Assembly: GCF_019175285.1 (NCBI RefSeq)
Contig: NC_056522.1
Location: 233,730,057-233,794,056, forward strand
DNA: 64,000 nt
Reading direction: 5' to 3'
DNA from: Sceloporus undulatus
Taxonomy: Eukaryota > Chordata > Lepidosauria > Squamata > Phrynosomatidae
Shown here: positions 21,919-33,167 of the stretch, one piece after another
How positions within the stretch are numbered: position 1 is the first letter of the stretch
How the letters are laid out: the number at the start of each line of letters is the position of its first letter
The notes under the pieces: generated by a model
What the model was told of the DNA's origin: nothing
The model's input: only the letters and a program-made list of their open reading frames with translations
Databases searched by the model: none
Made by a program: the position numbers and the translations under genes

Positions 21919-22378
21919 TTTGACACAGAAAATGTAAATTGCTAGTGATTTCATGTTAAGTTACATGTATGCGGAACATTCTGAGCCATGTTCCAAAACA
22001 TCTTATCATGTTCTGCTGACAGGATAATATCTGGAATAATGAAACAAAATAAATAAAAAGGAGAAAAGTGATGGAAATAGTTTGGAAATAGTGCTTGCTC
22101 CTTATTGATGAGTTTGCATGTATGTCATAGCTTTTTATTGTTCAACTGCTACCACTTCATGCTTTTTGTAAAAATTCTCTATAAAGCTGGTTTAATTGCT
22201 TGTTGGTGGCTGAACCCTGGATTACCAAGCAGAAGTCCACTTGGCACAGTGTTGTTAAATAAATTAAGACGCCATTGATGAACTTGATAGCATTAAAAAT
22301 ACAAAATAAAATAAAACAAAAACCCTGAATTTCCTGTATCATTACTGCAGACCAAGAAGTTTCATTTTTGTCAGGTTT

Positions 22379-22444
22379 GTATATTAACAACAATTAAATA
22401 TCTAGTGATAGATATTACAAGATACTTAATTGTTGTTAATATAC
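22379..22444. repeat. Short AT-rich perfect-type hairpin
   Basis: Arms of 24 bp (GTATATTAACAACAATTAAA plus four bases, and its inverse) surround an 18-bp loop with one mismatch. No flanking element ends were recognised. Confidence 0.85.
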
Positions 22445-22799
22445 AACTTCATTATTGTTTTTAACTATATTTTCACTTCTTTGCACTGAATTGTCTCTTA
22501 TAATTTAGTGCTCAGAATGTTACTTTATAAAATTTAACTCATTAGCATTAGCCTTACTTTTTTTAAAGAAGAAAATGAAAATGTTAGGCATTGTTTATCA
22601 CTTTTTCAGTAGCACATCACCAGTGTTTTAGTTTTTAGTTACTTTATCTTCCTAAAATAGTCACTAGAAAAATATATTAAGGCCTCCAAATCCCTCAAGG
22701 GAACTTGAAACAAGCATTTTTATTTACATCCCCAATCTCCCAAAGTTATGAATCATAGCATGTTGTTAGCCCAAAAGATAATACATTACAAGTAACATA

Positions 22800-23133
22800 G
22801 GAGGGATACAGATAGGCAGAAAGAGGTGGCAAGATGCTGCCCTTTCTCCTGCGGATTGTTGCCCGGAAAAAAGGAGCCGTGAAATGTGGCTCCTTTCCTG
22901 TCACTTCCGAGGCACCATTAGCACCCTGGAGTGGCATGATGATGTCCCTTATGAGCCGCGCCATTTGGACATGGTGCATGAGGCACGTCATCAGTGTGCA
23001 CACTGTGTGAACATGCATGTGCCAAAATAGAGCCTGGACAGCATGGTAGAGCTCGGGAGTGAGCAGACATTCTGCTCTCCCTACTCCTAAAATTGGCCCT
23101 AGGCTGGCGCATAGTGCCAGTCTGTACCAGGCC
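22800..23133. mobile_element. Harbinger-like GC-rich MITE (334 bp), relative of 15.2 kb element
   Basis: The right end inverted reads GGCCTGGTACAGACTGGC; the left end reads GGAGGGATACAGATAGGC. An ATA duplication flanks it at 22797-22799 and 23134-23136. In the reverse orientation the interior shares ACAGGAAAGGAGCCACA and CCACCTCTTTCTG with the 15.2 kb element. Confidence 0.7.
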
Positions 23134-23439
23134 ATAGTTACATGTGACATGTTACTTCTAAGTGTTATTCTAATCTTACCTGATTCAGTAATATGAGCTA
23201 CAGTCTAGATCAAAATAAACTTATGAGAGATGAATACATAAATAAAATATTACACCAGTGAGCAAATATCTGGTATGTTAATCTAAACAGTGATAAAGTG
23301 TTGACGAAATGGAAGTGGGGGCATAGCCAGCTAAAATTTGAACTGAACAAAAGATTTGCTTTAGAGATCTGCTTAGAGGGACAGACGTTCAGCTTGCCGA
23401 AATTATACAATGTCTCAAATCCCTAGGAAGATGCTTAAT

Positions 23440-23660
23440 GCTAAGATCACCCAGAATTCTGTACCATGATGCATTAGTCATGCTCATGATTGTCACATTA
23501 CTGCTGAATGCCTATAATGAGATCCAAGGCTAAGAGTCCCTTAATGTAAAAGGAAAACCTGCAAATGCTTTAATAGAAACTGTTCCTTTCATTAGCTCCC
23601 TTATCATTATTTTTGATTTGTGAGCATTTAATCTATTCAGTTTGTGCTATAATATGCTTC
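23440..23660. other. Repeat-free block, possible conserved noncoding sequence
   Basis: No repeat found. Moderately complex sequence with TTTCATTAGCTCCC and GCATTTAATC-type cores. Conservation is not testable here. Confidence 0.2.
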
Positions 23661-24171
23661 TTTTCCTTTTCTCCCTGGGGTGAAGGAGGAAACTGGAATT
23701 TTTCAGTATTAAAATATAATAGATCTGTTATGTAGTAGAAATTTAGCATCATTTACCAATCAGCTCTTCAACTAGTGAAAATGTAGGTAATTATAGAAGG
23801 AGTGGGGGCAAGTTCTCTTTACACCTCACCCCACAAGCTATATGGCTGCTCCTAGCATGATCGGAAGTGACATGGTTTCACTTCTGGTTCTAGGAATTGG
23901 CTGAAATATGAAAAAAAAATATGGCATTTGGAGAATCTGGGGAGATAGTAGGGAAACAAGGGAACCAACATTTCATATTTTTGTGTTTTTGTATGAATTT
24001 CTCCCCATATTGCTCAGCTGCTGCTTCGTTTCATCTGTAGGTTTTTGAAGTGGACTGGGGGCTTTGGGGAGAGCTTGGGGGATTGCAAAACAGACCCCAC
24101 AGATCTAGAATCTTCAACCTTCATAGATTTTGAACATAGAACAGGAAACTGTAAAGCACTAGCTATATAAG

Positions 24172-24393
24172 ATGTGGTGTGGTTGTTTGAGCATTGGACT
24201 GGATTCTGGAGATTGGGCTTCAAATCCCAGCTCAGCCATCACCACTGGGTGACCTTGGGCAAGTCCCACACTTTCAGCCTCAGAGGATGGCAATAGCAAA
24301 CCACCTCTGAAGAAACATGCCAAGAAAACCTCATGATAGGTTCACTTTAGGGTTGCCATAAGTCGGAAGCAACTTGAAGGCACACAACAACAA
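24172..24393 (+). mobile_element. Sauria-type SINE with target duplication
   Basis: A near full-length copy: pol III head (GATGTGGTGTGGTTGTTTGA), a B-box-like GGGCTTCAAATCCC, the central CACTGGGTGACCTTGGGCAA, and a BovB-like tail (AAGTCGGAAGCAACTTGAAG) ending in AAC repeats. ATATAAG is duplicated at 24165-24171 and 24394-24400. Confidence 0.9.
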
Positions 24394-24827
24394 ATATAAG
24401 ACTACATAAGACTCTATTTGAAAATTTTTCTTTGAAATAGAGGAGGAGGACTCTGTCATTTTTTGTTTTCTCTCACATTCCAAACCATGAACATCTCAGG
24501 TCCCTTCCAACAGATTTATGAAGAAATCAACACATGTTGGTAAGCTTTCATCCAAAACAAATCAGTTATTTCCAGCCTGAAAAGGACCATGCTGTTTCTC
24601 TCTCCCACACTGCTATTAAAGATGAAGTACCTCTTGGAGGATAAAAGTAACTCCAATTCAGTACCACAGCCATGGCAGAACACACAGGGATACTCAGGCA
24701 GACTTTGAAGAGCTAAACCCTCAGTCATTCTGCCTGGATGGATTTTAGTTTTTCCTTCATTCAAAATTTTAAAATCTTCTTCTTTCTGTCAAATATACAA
24801 ATATACATTTTGGAATGTTCTTATATT

Positions 24828-24992
24828 TTTTGTTGTGTGCTTTCAAGTCATTTCCAATTTATGCCAATTCTAAGATGAATCCATCATGGGCATAACCTGG
24901 CAAGATTTGTTCAGAGGAGGTTTTCCATTGCCTTGCCCTGGGATTCGAACTCAGAGTCTCCAGAGTCATTGTCCAACAGTCAAACCATTATG

Positions 24993-24993
<1 letters not shown>
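24828..24993 (-). mobile_element. Sauria-type SINE, antisense
   Basis: On the minus strand it has the tail (TTGTTGTGTGCTTTCAAGTC reversed) through the central region (CAAGATTTGTTCAGAGGAGG) to the B-box region (GGGATTCGAACTC). It shades into a CA microsatellite at the former 5' end. Confidence 0.85.

Positions 24994-25038
<45 letters not shown>
24994..25038. repeat. (CA)n microsatellite
   Basis: About 22 uninterrupted units next to an antisense Sauria SINE. Confidence 0.98.
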
Positions 25039-25040
<2 letters not shown>

Positions 25041-25232
25041 ATATACCAACTCTCAAATTAAAAAAATTGTCATCCAGCCTTGTTATGAACAAATAAATTG
25101 GATGGGACAAGGAGTTCATCCTTGCTTGTATGCAATGTAATATGCATAGAGTTCTCTCTACAGCCTTCCCATGACCAGAGTATCTGATTGCATTGGAAGA
25201 GCACTATGCATAAGGAATTGTACTCTTGGAAG

Positions 25233-25459
25233 AGAGCCAGCATGGTATAGTGACTTGAGTATTGGACTACAGCTCTGGAGATCTGGATTCAAATCCCATT
25301 CAGCCATGGAAATCCACTGGGTGAACATGAGAACATCACATTCTTTCAGCTTCATAGTAAAAAGCCCCTCTGAGGGAATCTTATAAAGAAAATTCAATGA
25401 TAGGTTTGCTCTAGTATTGCCATAAATCAGAAATTACTTGAAGACACAACAGCAACATA
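25233..25459 (+). mobile_element. Sauria-type SINE with short target duplication
   Basis: Full-length head GAGAGCCAGCATGGTATAGT, B-box-like GGATTCAAATCCC, central GGAAATCCACTGGGTGAAC, and tail TCAGAAATTACTTGAAGACA. TGGAAG occurs at both borders (25227-25232 and 25460-25465). The sequence is more diverged than the 24.2 kb copy. Confidence 0.88.
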
Positions 25460-25569
25460 TGGAAGCTGTCTTGAGACATCAAAATGCATGAAGATCATAA
25501 AGAATTCTATTTGCATCTCCATATGTTCAAAGCACCATTGCACAGCCCCTCCCTCTTTAATTTCCTAGC

Positions 25570-25790
25570 CTTTGACCCAAATTGAGCCCTCAAGGTGGCT
25601 TACAGATACAGTAATAAAACATTACCCTCCTCCCAAATAAAACAACTCATTAAAGCTGGAAGCATAAAGGCAATCTTAAAATGTGGCACAGAGAGAAAAC
25701 AATAAAGGAGGATTACAAATAACTGCCAGCAATTCAGACTAAAAGCCCTGTTAAATAAAAAAGTTAAAAAAAGAAAAAAGATTTGAACCA
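25570..25790 (-). mobile_element. L2-like LINE 3' UTR, antisense
   Basis: Reading the minus strand gives the L2 terminal phrase CTGTAAGCCACCTTGAGGGC with an A-rich upstream UTR. No coding sequence remains. Confidence 0.5.
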
Positions 25791-25879
25791 CAGTTTTACA
25801 GTAGATGTTAAAAGAGAGCTGGCCTGTGTAATGACCTGATTCTCACTAGTTATCAGTTTGGTCACTGATGGCAACCGAC

Positions 25880-26689
25880 ACGTGTTTCAGAGGTGAAGCT
25901 GAACAAGCACATGGGATCCAATGGAAGGTGGGTTTTCTTGAGGTACTCAGTTCATTCAGGTCTCAAAAATCAGATTGAAGGAGGAATGGACAACTGGGTG
26001 GTGGAGGTTGTAAATGCTTCATTGAAAGAGCTATGTTTCAGCCTCTATAAAAGAAGCACTTATAAAATTGTAATGTGAAAAGCCTTCATTGGACTTCACA
26101 TTCCTAGGGAACTATTGGCCAGTCTATAATCTTCCCTTTCTAAGTAAGGGGCAAAACAGACTACTGTAATGTGTCCAAGTGGGGCTGCCCTTGAAAAATG
26201 TTCAAGAACTGTGGCTATTGCAAAATGCAAAATCCAGTTTGATGTCAGGTGTGCATTTTAGAGATGATATAACACTGGTCCTGCAAAAACTGCACTGGAT
26301 TCCAATTTCTTTCTGAGCTCAATTCAAAATCATGATGTTGACCTACAAAGCCCTAAACAACTTGGGGTGAAGGTATCTGAAAGACTACCTGCCATATGAT
26401 CCTGCCAGAAATCTGAGATTTTCAGAGGAGGCCTGTTGTGTGTTCCAACATCTCATGAATTTAGTTTGATGGGTACACATAACAAGGCTTTCTCTGTACA
26501 GCACCCCAACCATTGAACTCCCTACCAAAAGAAGTTAGGCTGCCGCCAGCTCTTTTAAACTTCTAGTGAGCAGCTAAAACAGTGCAGTTCTGCATGACAT
26601 TCAGTGTTTGAAATAGAAACTGTTTTAACACTGGATTCTATGAGTTTTTGAAGAACACATTAAGGTATTTTAAAAATGTTTTTATCCTT
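25880..26689 (+). mobile_element. L2-like LINE 3' fragment, first part
   Basis: A decayed L2 3' region: CTGCACTGGATTCCAATTTC (the usual 'LHWLPI' codons), ACCTACAAAGCCCTAAACAA, then the 3' UTR. A MITE interrupts it at 26690-26914 and a tail-like block resumes at 26920-27012. Confidence 0.6.
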
Positions 26690-26914
26690 GGTCCAAAACA
26701 CACTGCAGAAATAATCCAGTTGGACACTGCTCTAACTGCCATAGCTCCATGGTATGAAATCCTGGGAATTGTAGTTTGTTGAGGTATCTGTTAGAGCTCT
26801 CTAACAGAGAAAGCTACATGTCTCACAAAACTACGTTTCCCAGAATTCTCTAGCACTGAGCCAGGGCCATTAACATGAATTCAAACTGGATTATTTCTGC
26901 AGTGTATTTTGGAT
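26690..26914. mobile_element. hAT-like inverted-repeat MITE inside L2 (225 bp)
   Basis: The ends are GGTCCAAAACACACTGCAGA and TGCAGTGTATTTTGGATC. Both arms continue inward (AATAATCCAGTTGGAC facing AAACTGGATTATT, and CTGGGAATTGTAGTTTG facing AACTACGTTTCCCAG). It lacks coding capacity. The duplication length could not be fixed, so hAT is inferred. Confidence 0.65.
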
Positions 26915-26919
26915 CTTTG

Positions 26920-27012
26920 TTTTGTTTCAACAGTCTTTTATTTGTTCATCACCTCACCGGCCCTTGTGGAGTGGGTGGCGACACAGAAATACTTTAAATA
27001 AAATAATAAATA
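26920..27012 (+). mobile_element. LINE 3' tail, probable L2 continuation
   Basis: ATCACCTCACCGGCCCTTGT then GGAGTGGGTGGCGACACAG and an AAATAA tail. It follows the MITE and may be the end of the L2 that starts near 25.88 kb. Confidence 0.4.
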
Positions 27013-27389
27013 ATCTCTGTTCAGAAATAAAAGTATTGAATTATCTATTCAGAAAAAAAATGTGCCTTGACACTCATGCATAATTGGTGAAGTTTGTTTA
27101 GAGCTAAGAAAACATAGTAACAGTAACCTAAATCCAGTTGCTAGTCCAAATTAGAATAAATATGTTGAAGCAATTTTTGAAAGGTACATTATCACTTTTT
27201 AAAATCCTGTTGATTCAATGAGTAAACTCTAGCTGAGACAACAATTGCATGTAATCTTATATCTGTGTCTACTACAATTAAGAGCTTCTTTCAAGGTAGT
27301 CTCATATACAGTACCTTGCAATTTATTTATATTTATATTTTATTACCTATTAAAATAGTTTATACCATCACTCAACACACAACAACCAG

Positions 27390-27890
27390 AATATCTGTCA
27401 TAACTTACCTTCTGGAATCGGTTGAATCAGACTCAGAGAAGACAGATTGCCAGGAGTTTAGGGCTCCAAATAATAACCGTCTCTGGCTTTCTGAATCTAA
27501 GGAGCCAGAGGCTGAAACAGATAAGGAGCCCTCTCCCCACTGGGATGTGCTAGATACCAAGGTGACACAACCTTCCTTCAAAGTTTGCTGAAGAGACATT
27601 CAGAGGCTTCATAGCTCCCAATATCTGTTAAATAAGAAACATTGGCCACTTGGCCAGTGGCAGCTATCTATCAATCTCAGGGTATCAGGCTGGATTAATT
27701 GAGAATAATCTGGACTGGATCTACTATCCTACAGCTCTTTCCCCTGCAGTCGCCTATCTCTTAGGTCATTTGCTGACTGTAGACTGGACAGTATTTTATG
27801 GTAACTAGATTACAAGCAAAAATCTTAGCACAGCATACAACTGAGCAAACAACTTCAATTTTAATGAATAATAATTAAAAGGTAGGACAT
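27390..27890 (+). mobile_element. Possible fossil of an LTR-type or related retroelement, part 1
   Basis: An acidic, Ser/Glu-rich coding-like stretch that resembles sequence I associate with sauropsid retroelement remnants. It appears to continue after a SINE insertion at 28248-28420. It is broken and looks old. The family is uncertain; LTR type is a guess. Confidence 0.3.
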
Positions 27891-27892
27891 AC

Positions 27893-28237
27893 CTTTTATG
27901 AGATGTGGTGGCTTAGTGGTTAGGACACCAGTTCTGACGACTGGCAGATTGGAAGGTTGGCAGTTTGAGGCCCAAGTGCCACATGATGGGGTGAGCTCCT
28001 GTCACTTGTCCCAGCTTCTGCCAACCTAGAAATTCAAAGGTATGCAAATGCAAGTAGATAAATAGGTACCACTTTAGTGGGAAGGTAGCAGCATTCAGTG
28101 CAGTCATGCTGGCCACATGACCACCAGAGCTGTCAGACTATGCTGGCTCTTTGACTTAGTAATGGAGATGAGCATCACCCCCTACAGGCAGTTACAACTA
28201 GATATTCATGTCAATGGACTACCTTTACCTTTACCTT
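27893..28237 (+). mobile_element. tRNA-derived SINE with 10-bp target duplication (345 bp)
   Basis: The pol III head reads GTGGTGGCTTAGTGGTTAGG (A-box) with a B-box-like GGCAGTTTGAGGCCC. The body is GTGAGCTCCTGTCACTTGTC, CCAGCTTCTGCCAACCTAG and GGCCACATGACCACC. The 3' end is a CTTTACC repeat. A perfect TAGGACATAC duplication lies at 27883-27892 and 28238-28247. Complete and unambiguous. Confidence 0.9.
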
Positions 28238-28247
28238 TAGGACATAC

Positions 28248-28420
28248 AGCTCACTCCAACCACTCCAAGACAAACCTACTTAAAATGCCTGGGCAAACAA
28301 TTTGGTGCTGGAAAGAATATACTGCTGGTATCAATAATGCCTACTCGGAACACACCTCCTCTGAACATGACAGTGACTCACTCTTTAAGGACTTTAAAGC
28401 ATGGGAAGATTTATATTAGA
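28248..28420 (+). mobile_element. Possible retroelement fossil, part 2
   Basis: Acidic coding-like sequence that continues the 27.39-27.89 kb block across the SINE, judged by position and composition. Broken; family uncertain. Confidence 0.25.
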
Positions 28421-28694
28421 AAAGGTACTTTTCCAGACAGCCAGTTCTCAAGCAATTTAGATCTTTCAGCATAAGCACCAGTATTTTGAATCAAGTTGGG
28501 GGGAGGGGGGGAGAACAGAAAGCCAGTTCAGTTCTTTCATAAATTGGTGTACTATGTCTCCAATTGCCTGTAATTCTGGCCACTGCATTTTGCCCCAACT
28601 GAAACTTCTAAGCCATCTTCAAAGGCAAACCCATGTACAAAGCAGTCATTACAATAATCCAATTAAGAGTTTATCAGAGCATCAAGCACTGTGG

Positions 28695-28765
28695 CTAGAC
28701 AGTCCATGGCCAAGAATTTATTTATTGGATTTATATTCCTCCTTTCTCCCAGAATGGGAATAGTG
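28695..28765 (-). repeat. L2 LINE tail, antisense
   Basis: TTTATTTATTGGATTTATAT then TCCTCCTTTCTCCCAGAATG is the reverse of an L2 3' terminus (GGGAGAAAGG...ATATAAATAAATAA). Confidence 0.6.
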
Positions 28766-29955
28766 AGAGGTAGAGCAAACAGTGGGAGAGGAGGAGACAC
28801 TAACACCACATGACTGCTAATACTGAAGATTTCCCGGAAACAGTTTCATAACTGGGAACTAGCATGATTGTGAGCTTAGTGATGAGTTTCCCCTGGTAAT
28901 GAAAAGGGACACTCTAACCACACCTTGGGGACACAGCAGCTATGGGTCAGAGGCACTGTCATGTGATAAATATCACCACAGCCACTTTTCCCCCAGCTCT
29001 TATCATGGGAGTCTATGTCATGTAGAATTCAAGGGTTCTGCATTATCTGGCCAGTGTCTGTAAAAGGAGTGGAGGACTCTCTGCCTCACTTGTCTTTATC
29101 ATGATAAGAAGAGGGGTGGAGAAACCTGGGCTTAGTGTGCTTGTGCACATCCTCCCAGTCCTCATATGCTGCTAAAAAGTATTCATTTAATACCAGAATA
29201 GGGCTGGTGTCATCTTTATTAAAATGGATGAGATTACTGATCTGATTGCACTAGCTGGGAAACTAAATTGAAACATAAAATCAGTGAAGGTTGGGGAATG
29301 GAGGGAATTAATTAGAAAATTATCAGTCATAATGAATGAAGTACAAGTTACTGAATTATGTTTGTTATCTAAGCCTAAGGGCATTTAAATAGGAAAGATA
29401 AAATTCAACAAAGGCAACAGCTCAGGAAAAAAAATCATGTTAACAAAAAGAGATGTGCTAATAGATTTCTTTACACGTTGGTGCAACTTTTAACGTTCTG
29501 TTAAACAAGGCAGAAATGCAACTTGAGTGAACAGAAGCTCTGAAGAGCTTCTGTGCATGTAATGTTACCTAAAACACTTGCCATTAAAGAGGCAAGCTGG
29601 TCTTCTCAAGCTTGCCTTCCACTTCATGCCAGAGTCACTCTCATGCTTTTAAAAACAAAATGAAAACAAATTTCTCCTTGCACCCATGATCGCTAGCAGC
29701 AAGGGACTGGAAACATCATTATATTGCACCTCAGTCGACAGGAGAACAGATCTCTGTAACTTGCAGTGGCTGATGCCTGCTAAAGCAGTATTGAGAGACT
29801 TTTACCATTTTTGCAATAGTGACCACAATCATGAATATGTAGATTTTGTGAATATGAATCATTATGGATCTGTAATGCTAGATTACAGAGCTGTACGACT
29901 GCAATACAAATGTTATTATAATACAAATTTCCCAATTTAAAATTGGGAGTGCCAA
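28766..29955. other. Unassigned stretch, partly repeat-free
   Basis: No gene or named repeat. 29200-29450 holds several AT-rich homeodomain-like cores (GGAATTAATTAGAAAATTATC). An 84-codon open frame at 29686-29940 has no recognisable domain. Confidence 0.3.
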
Positions 29956-29959
29956 TACA

Positions 29960-30423
29960 TCTGATAATCCTGCTGAGGAATCTGTACTCAGGACAAGAGG
30001 CTACTGTCAGAACAGAACACAGAGAAACAGAATGATTTCCAATTGGCTAAGGGGTCAGACAAGGCTGTATCTTGTCACTCTATCTGTTCAACTTATATGC
30101 AGAACATATTGTGAGGAAAGAAAGCTTGGACATAGAAGAAGGAGGAGTGAAATTAGGAGAAAGGAATATCAAAATTCCAAGGTACACAGACAAAACCATA
30201 GCAGAAAACCTCCCAGACCTGGAACAACTACTAAGGAAGGAAGAAAGAAAGTACAGTTGAAGGCTTACTGTTGAACATAAAAAATTTAAAAATAATGACC
30301 TTGGAGAATCTACACAAATTCAACCTATGCAATGAGGAAACAGAAATAACAAAAGAGTTCTTATACCTGGGATCAAACATTGATAGGAAGAGGGACTGCA
30401 GCCAGGAAATCAGAAGATTAAGG
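29960..30423 (+). mobile_element. BovB/RTE LINE reverse transcriptase fragment
   Basis: It encodes GVRQGCILSLYLFNLYAEHI, the conserved block just upstream of the RT active site in BovB. The active-site segment reads RYTDKT where intact copies have YADDT, so the catalytic Asp pair is lost. EFLYLGSNIDRKRDC (LGSKITADGDC in intact copies) follows. An unrelated LINE tail interrupts it and it resumes at 30.68 kb. Confidence 0.85.
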
Positions 30424-30675
30424 ATCTCATCTGGCATGCCTTTCCCGAATAGGAAACCGGCCACCAAATTGGAACCCATCACCCCTTTGAATCTACTATG
30501 GTCACTGCCTTACTTGTTTATTTTAAGGTATGTTTTAAAACTACTAATTCTTTAATTGTTATTTTAGGGGAGGGTGGGATACTGGGATTGAGATTGCACA
30601 ATTTTAATTTGTAAGACGCCCCGGTTGTCTTGATAGAGAGGCGAGATATAAATAAAAAATATTTATTTATTTATT
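30424..30675 (+). mobile_element. CR1/L2-group LINE tail nested in BovB
   Basis: A 5'-truncated LINE 3' end: TTTGTAAGACGCCCCGGTTG then GAGAGGCGAGATATAAATAA and an ATTT tail. BovB protein continuity on both sides (EIRRLR, then RVAMKELEKIL) shows that this is the later insertion. Confidence 0.7.
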
Positions 30676-31190
30676 AGAATTGGGAGGGTGGCTATGAAAG
30701 AACTAGAAAAGATCCTAATGCAAAAATATACAATTGAGCACAAAAGTTAGAATCATACAAGCCATTATATTTCTTATTACAACATATGGATGTGAGAGCT
30801 GGGCAGTTAAGAAAGAAGATAGGAAGAAAATAAATTCATTTGGGATGTAGTGCTGGAGAAGAGTGCTGAGGATCCTGCAAACAGTCAAAAGGACAAACAA
30901 ATGCGTCCTAGAGCAGATCAAGCTGGAAATCTCCATGGAAGCTGAAATGACAAAACTTAGGCTGTCATACTTTGGACACATCATGAAAAGGTACAACTCA
31001 TTGGAACAAACAATAATGCTAGTAAAGATAGAGGAAAGTAGAAAGAGAGGAAGGCTGCATGGTATATCTGTTAAGGAGGTCATGGGTATGACTTCACAAG
31101 AACTAAGCAGAACAGTGGAGGACAGGGAGTCTTGGAGATGTCTCATCATTAGGGTTGCCATGGGTCAAAATCGACTCAAGGATGGTTAAC
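30676..31190 (+). mobile_element. BovB/RTE LINE ORF2 C-terminus
   Basis: It starts with RIGRVAMKELEKIL, then YGCESWAVKKEDRKK, and ends with LRLSYFGHIMKRYNSLEQ, SQELSRTVEDRESWRCLI and VAMGQNRLKDG, the standard BovB ORF2 C-terminus. The last 108 codons (30863-31189) are still open. It is the best-preserved LINE protein in the window and serves as local reference for the 0.3 and 15 kb fragments. Confidence 0.88.
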
Positions 31191-31342
31191 AATAAACTAC
31201 AAAACTGAATTACATAGATTTTGGAAAGAGGTTCATAGCCTCACGGTGAGACGAAGAAGTACCATTAAACCATTGACAATTGCCCAAAATCAGTCTTGCA
31301 TGGGCTACTTCAGCTGATGATATTAGTGGAATCATCTCTAGA

Positions 31343-31560
31343 AGTGCATCAACACTGTAGAATTAATGCAGTTTGATACCACTTTAACTACCATGGCTCC
31401 ATCCTACAGAATCCTGGAATTTGTAGTTTGGTGAGGCACCAGCATTCTTTGACAGAGAAGGCTAAAGTCCTTGTAAAATGACATATCCTAAGATTCTATA
31501 GAATGGAGCTACAGGACTAAAGTGGTGGCAAACTGCATTATTTCTACAGTGTAGTTGTAC
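31343..31560. mobile_element. hAT-like inverted-repeat MITE (218 bp)
   Basis: The ends are AGTGCATCAACACTGTAGAA and TTCTACAGTGTAGTTGTAC. Inner arms AATGCAGTTTGATACCACTT and AAGTGGTGGCAAACTGCATT are inverted. Same family as at 57.5 kb and the half copy at 18.1 kb. Confidence 0.75.
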
Positions 31561-31599
31561 CCGAGGTCTAGATTATCTCCAAGACAATATGTTTATCTC

Positions 31600-32748
31600 T
31601 AAGCACACAGCTAAATAATGTCATAGCTGTGGCTACTTTCACCCATTCTTTACCCATGTCTTTCCCCCATCCCTTGCCTGCAAGGACAGTAAGTCACACA
31701 TGGAGACTTCTAAGAAGTAGGATTGCAAGGTCAGGCCCATCTCAGGCCTTGGATTTCAGGCCAAAACCTGAGACATATGGATGGCCTCTTGTTATGCCAT
31801 GGCTGCTCCTGGTGATACTATTAAGCATGCTATATAAAGTATCAACCATAGCATATGCCATTTAAAAAAAAGCAAAAACAAACAAGAAATACATATATGT
31901 GTGCATGTGTGTGCAAACACACATACACACACACATTTTTCAAGGAGGCAGTGTCACCCAAGTACTTTGAAACCTGCTTGGAAGAGAAGAATAGAGACAT
32001 GGAGTAGGAAAGGACTGGGTGGGAGCTGTGAGAAAGACATCGAAGCACAAGCAGAATGCAACAAAAGAAGGTTTAACAGTGTAAATATGTAGACATCATC
32101 AAAACACTCAGACAGTCACATAGCTGGAAAATTCCAAGTCTCAAGAAGATTTGATAATATATCATCAGAAACAGAAAGATAAGAAGAGTTAAATGTTTGC
32201 AGAAAGAAATACATCATAAGCTTCTTTAATCAAACTCTGTTCTACCAAAAGTGCAGGTAATCTGACAAGCATATTATCTTTACTGGCAGAAGCAGCAAGA
32301 CAGAAAACATTTCTTATCAACAGGGAGAGAAATCGACAACAAGCAAAATAAATCTTTCATATTTCTTAATTGAGTACAAGATTTCAGTTTTCTTTCTTTC
32401 TTATTTTCTTTCTTTCTTTAAAAAAATTAACACTCCGTCTGCAATTTGAGCTGGTTAGAACCTTTGAATTTTCTTGTCCTATCTGTCAAAAGCTGAAGAA
32501 TGAACATGGTCTTGCTTTTTTGCCTGATCTGAACAACCATTCAGTTTGTCAGGCAGAGAGCAGTGGGCAGCTAAGTGGCAATTCCTTATTTATTGAGTGG
32601 CCTGGCTCGTAACCAGCTATTCCTTATTGAATTTTCTGTTAACAAACACAGCATGTAAGCACAGATTCTGAAAGTGCAGACGTACAGTGCCGAGAACACA
32701 ATTTACAACATGCAGACAAAATACTGGTTTCCATTAATGTATGTATGT

Positions 32749-32783
<35 letters not shown>

Positions 32784-33160
32784 TTTTTGCTGCTGCCTCT
32801 TGGCACAGAGAAGAGGAGAAATGGAGTTAGGAGGGCTTTTTTCACATACCTGTTTTTGTTATGTCCTCTTGTATATGTGCATGAGTTAGTGAGACAGACG
32901 GACTGACACCATAAACCACCAATCTATGCACAGCAAGAGTATGCTTTTCTCCCTGTCCAGCTAGGGATCAACTCCTTATACACATGGTGTTGGGTATGGC
33001 TTGGTGGTCCTGATGATAACATTTTATAGCATAGAAGGAGCTTGGGAATTGTAGTCTGATTCGAAGGCAATCCAAGGGTGACCGAGACATGTGTTCCATA
33101 CCTGCCAGATTTGAATTGAAAGCAACTTAGGAGTGGAACATGATTTATAAATTCTATATT
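31600..33160. other. Mostly unassigned; simple repeats
   Basis: It contains a GT/CA tract near 31895-31936, a CTTT-rich tract at 32390-32420 and (TTTA)n at 32748-32786. 32440-32620 is repeat-free. No gene recognised. Confidence 0.4.
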
Positions 33161-33167
33161 TTCCTGA

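Noticed and set aside
21468-21926. Antisense open frame of 152 codons, Arg/Pro/Ala-rich
   Set aside because: It lies inside the hairpin-chain transposon; composition reflects GC-rich palindromes and the frame is not conserved in the copy at 48.5 kb.
24172-24240. A tRNA gene
   Set aside because: A- and B-box-like motifs belong to a SINE head; no cloverleaf with acceptor pairing is evident.
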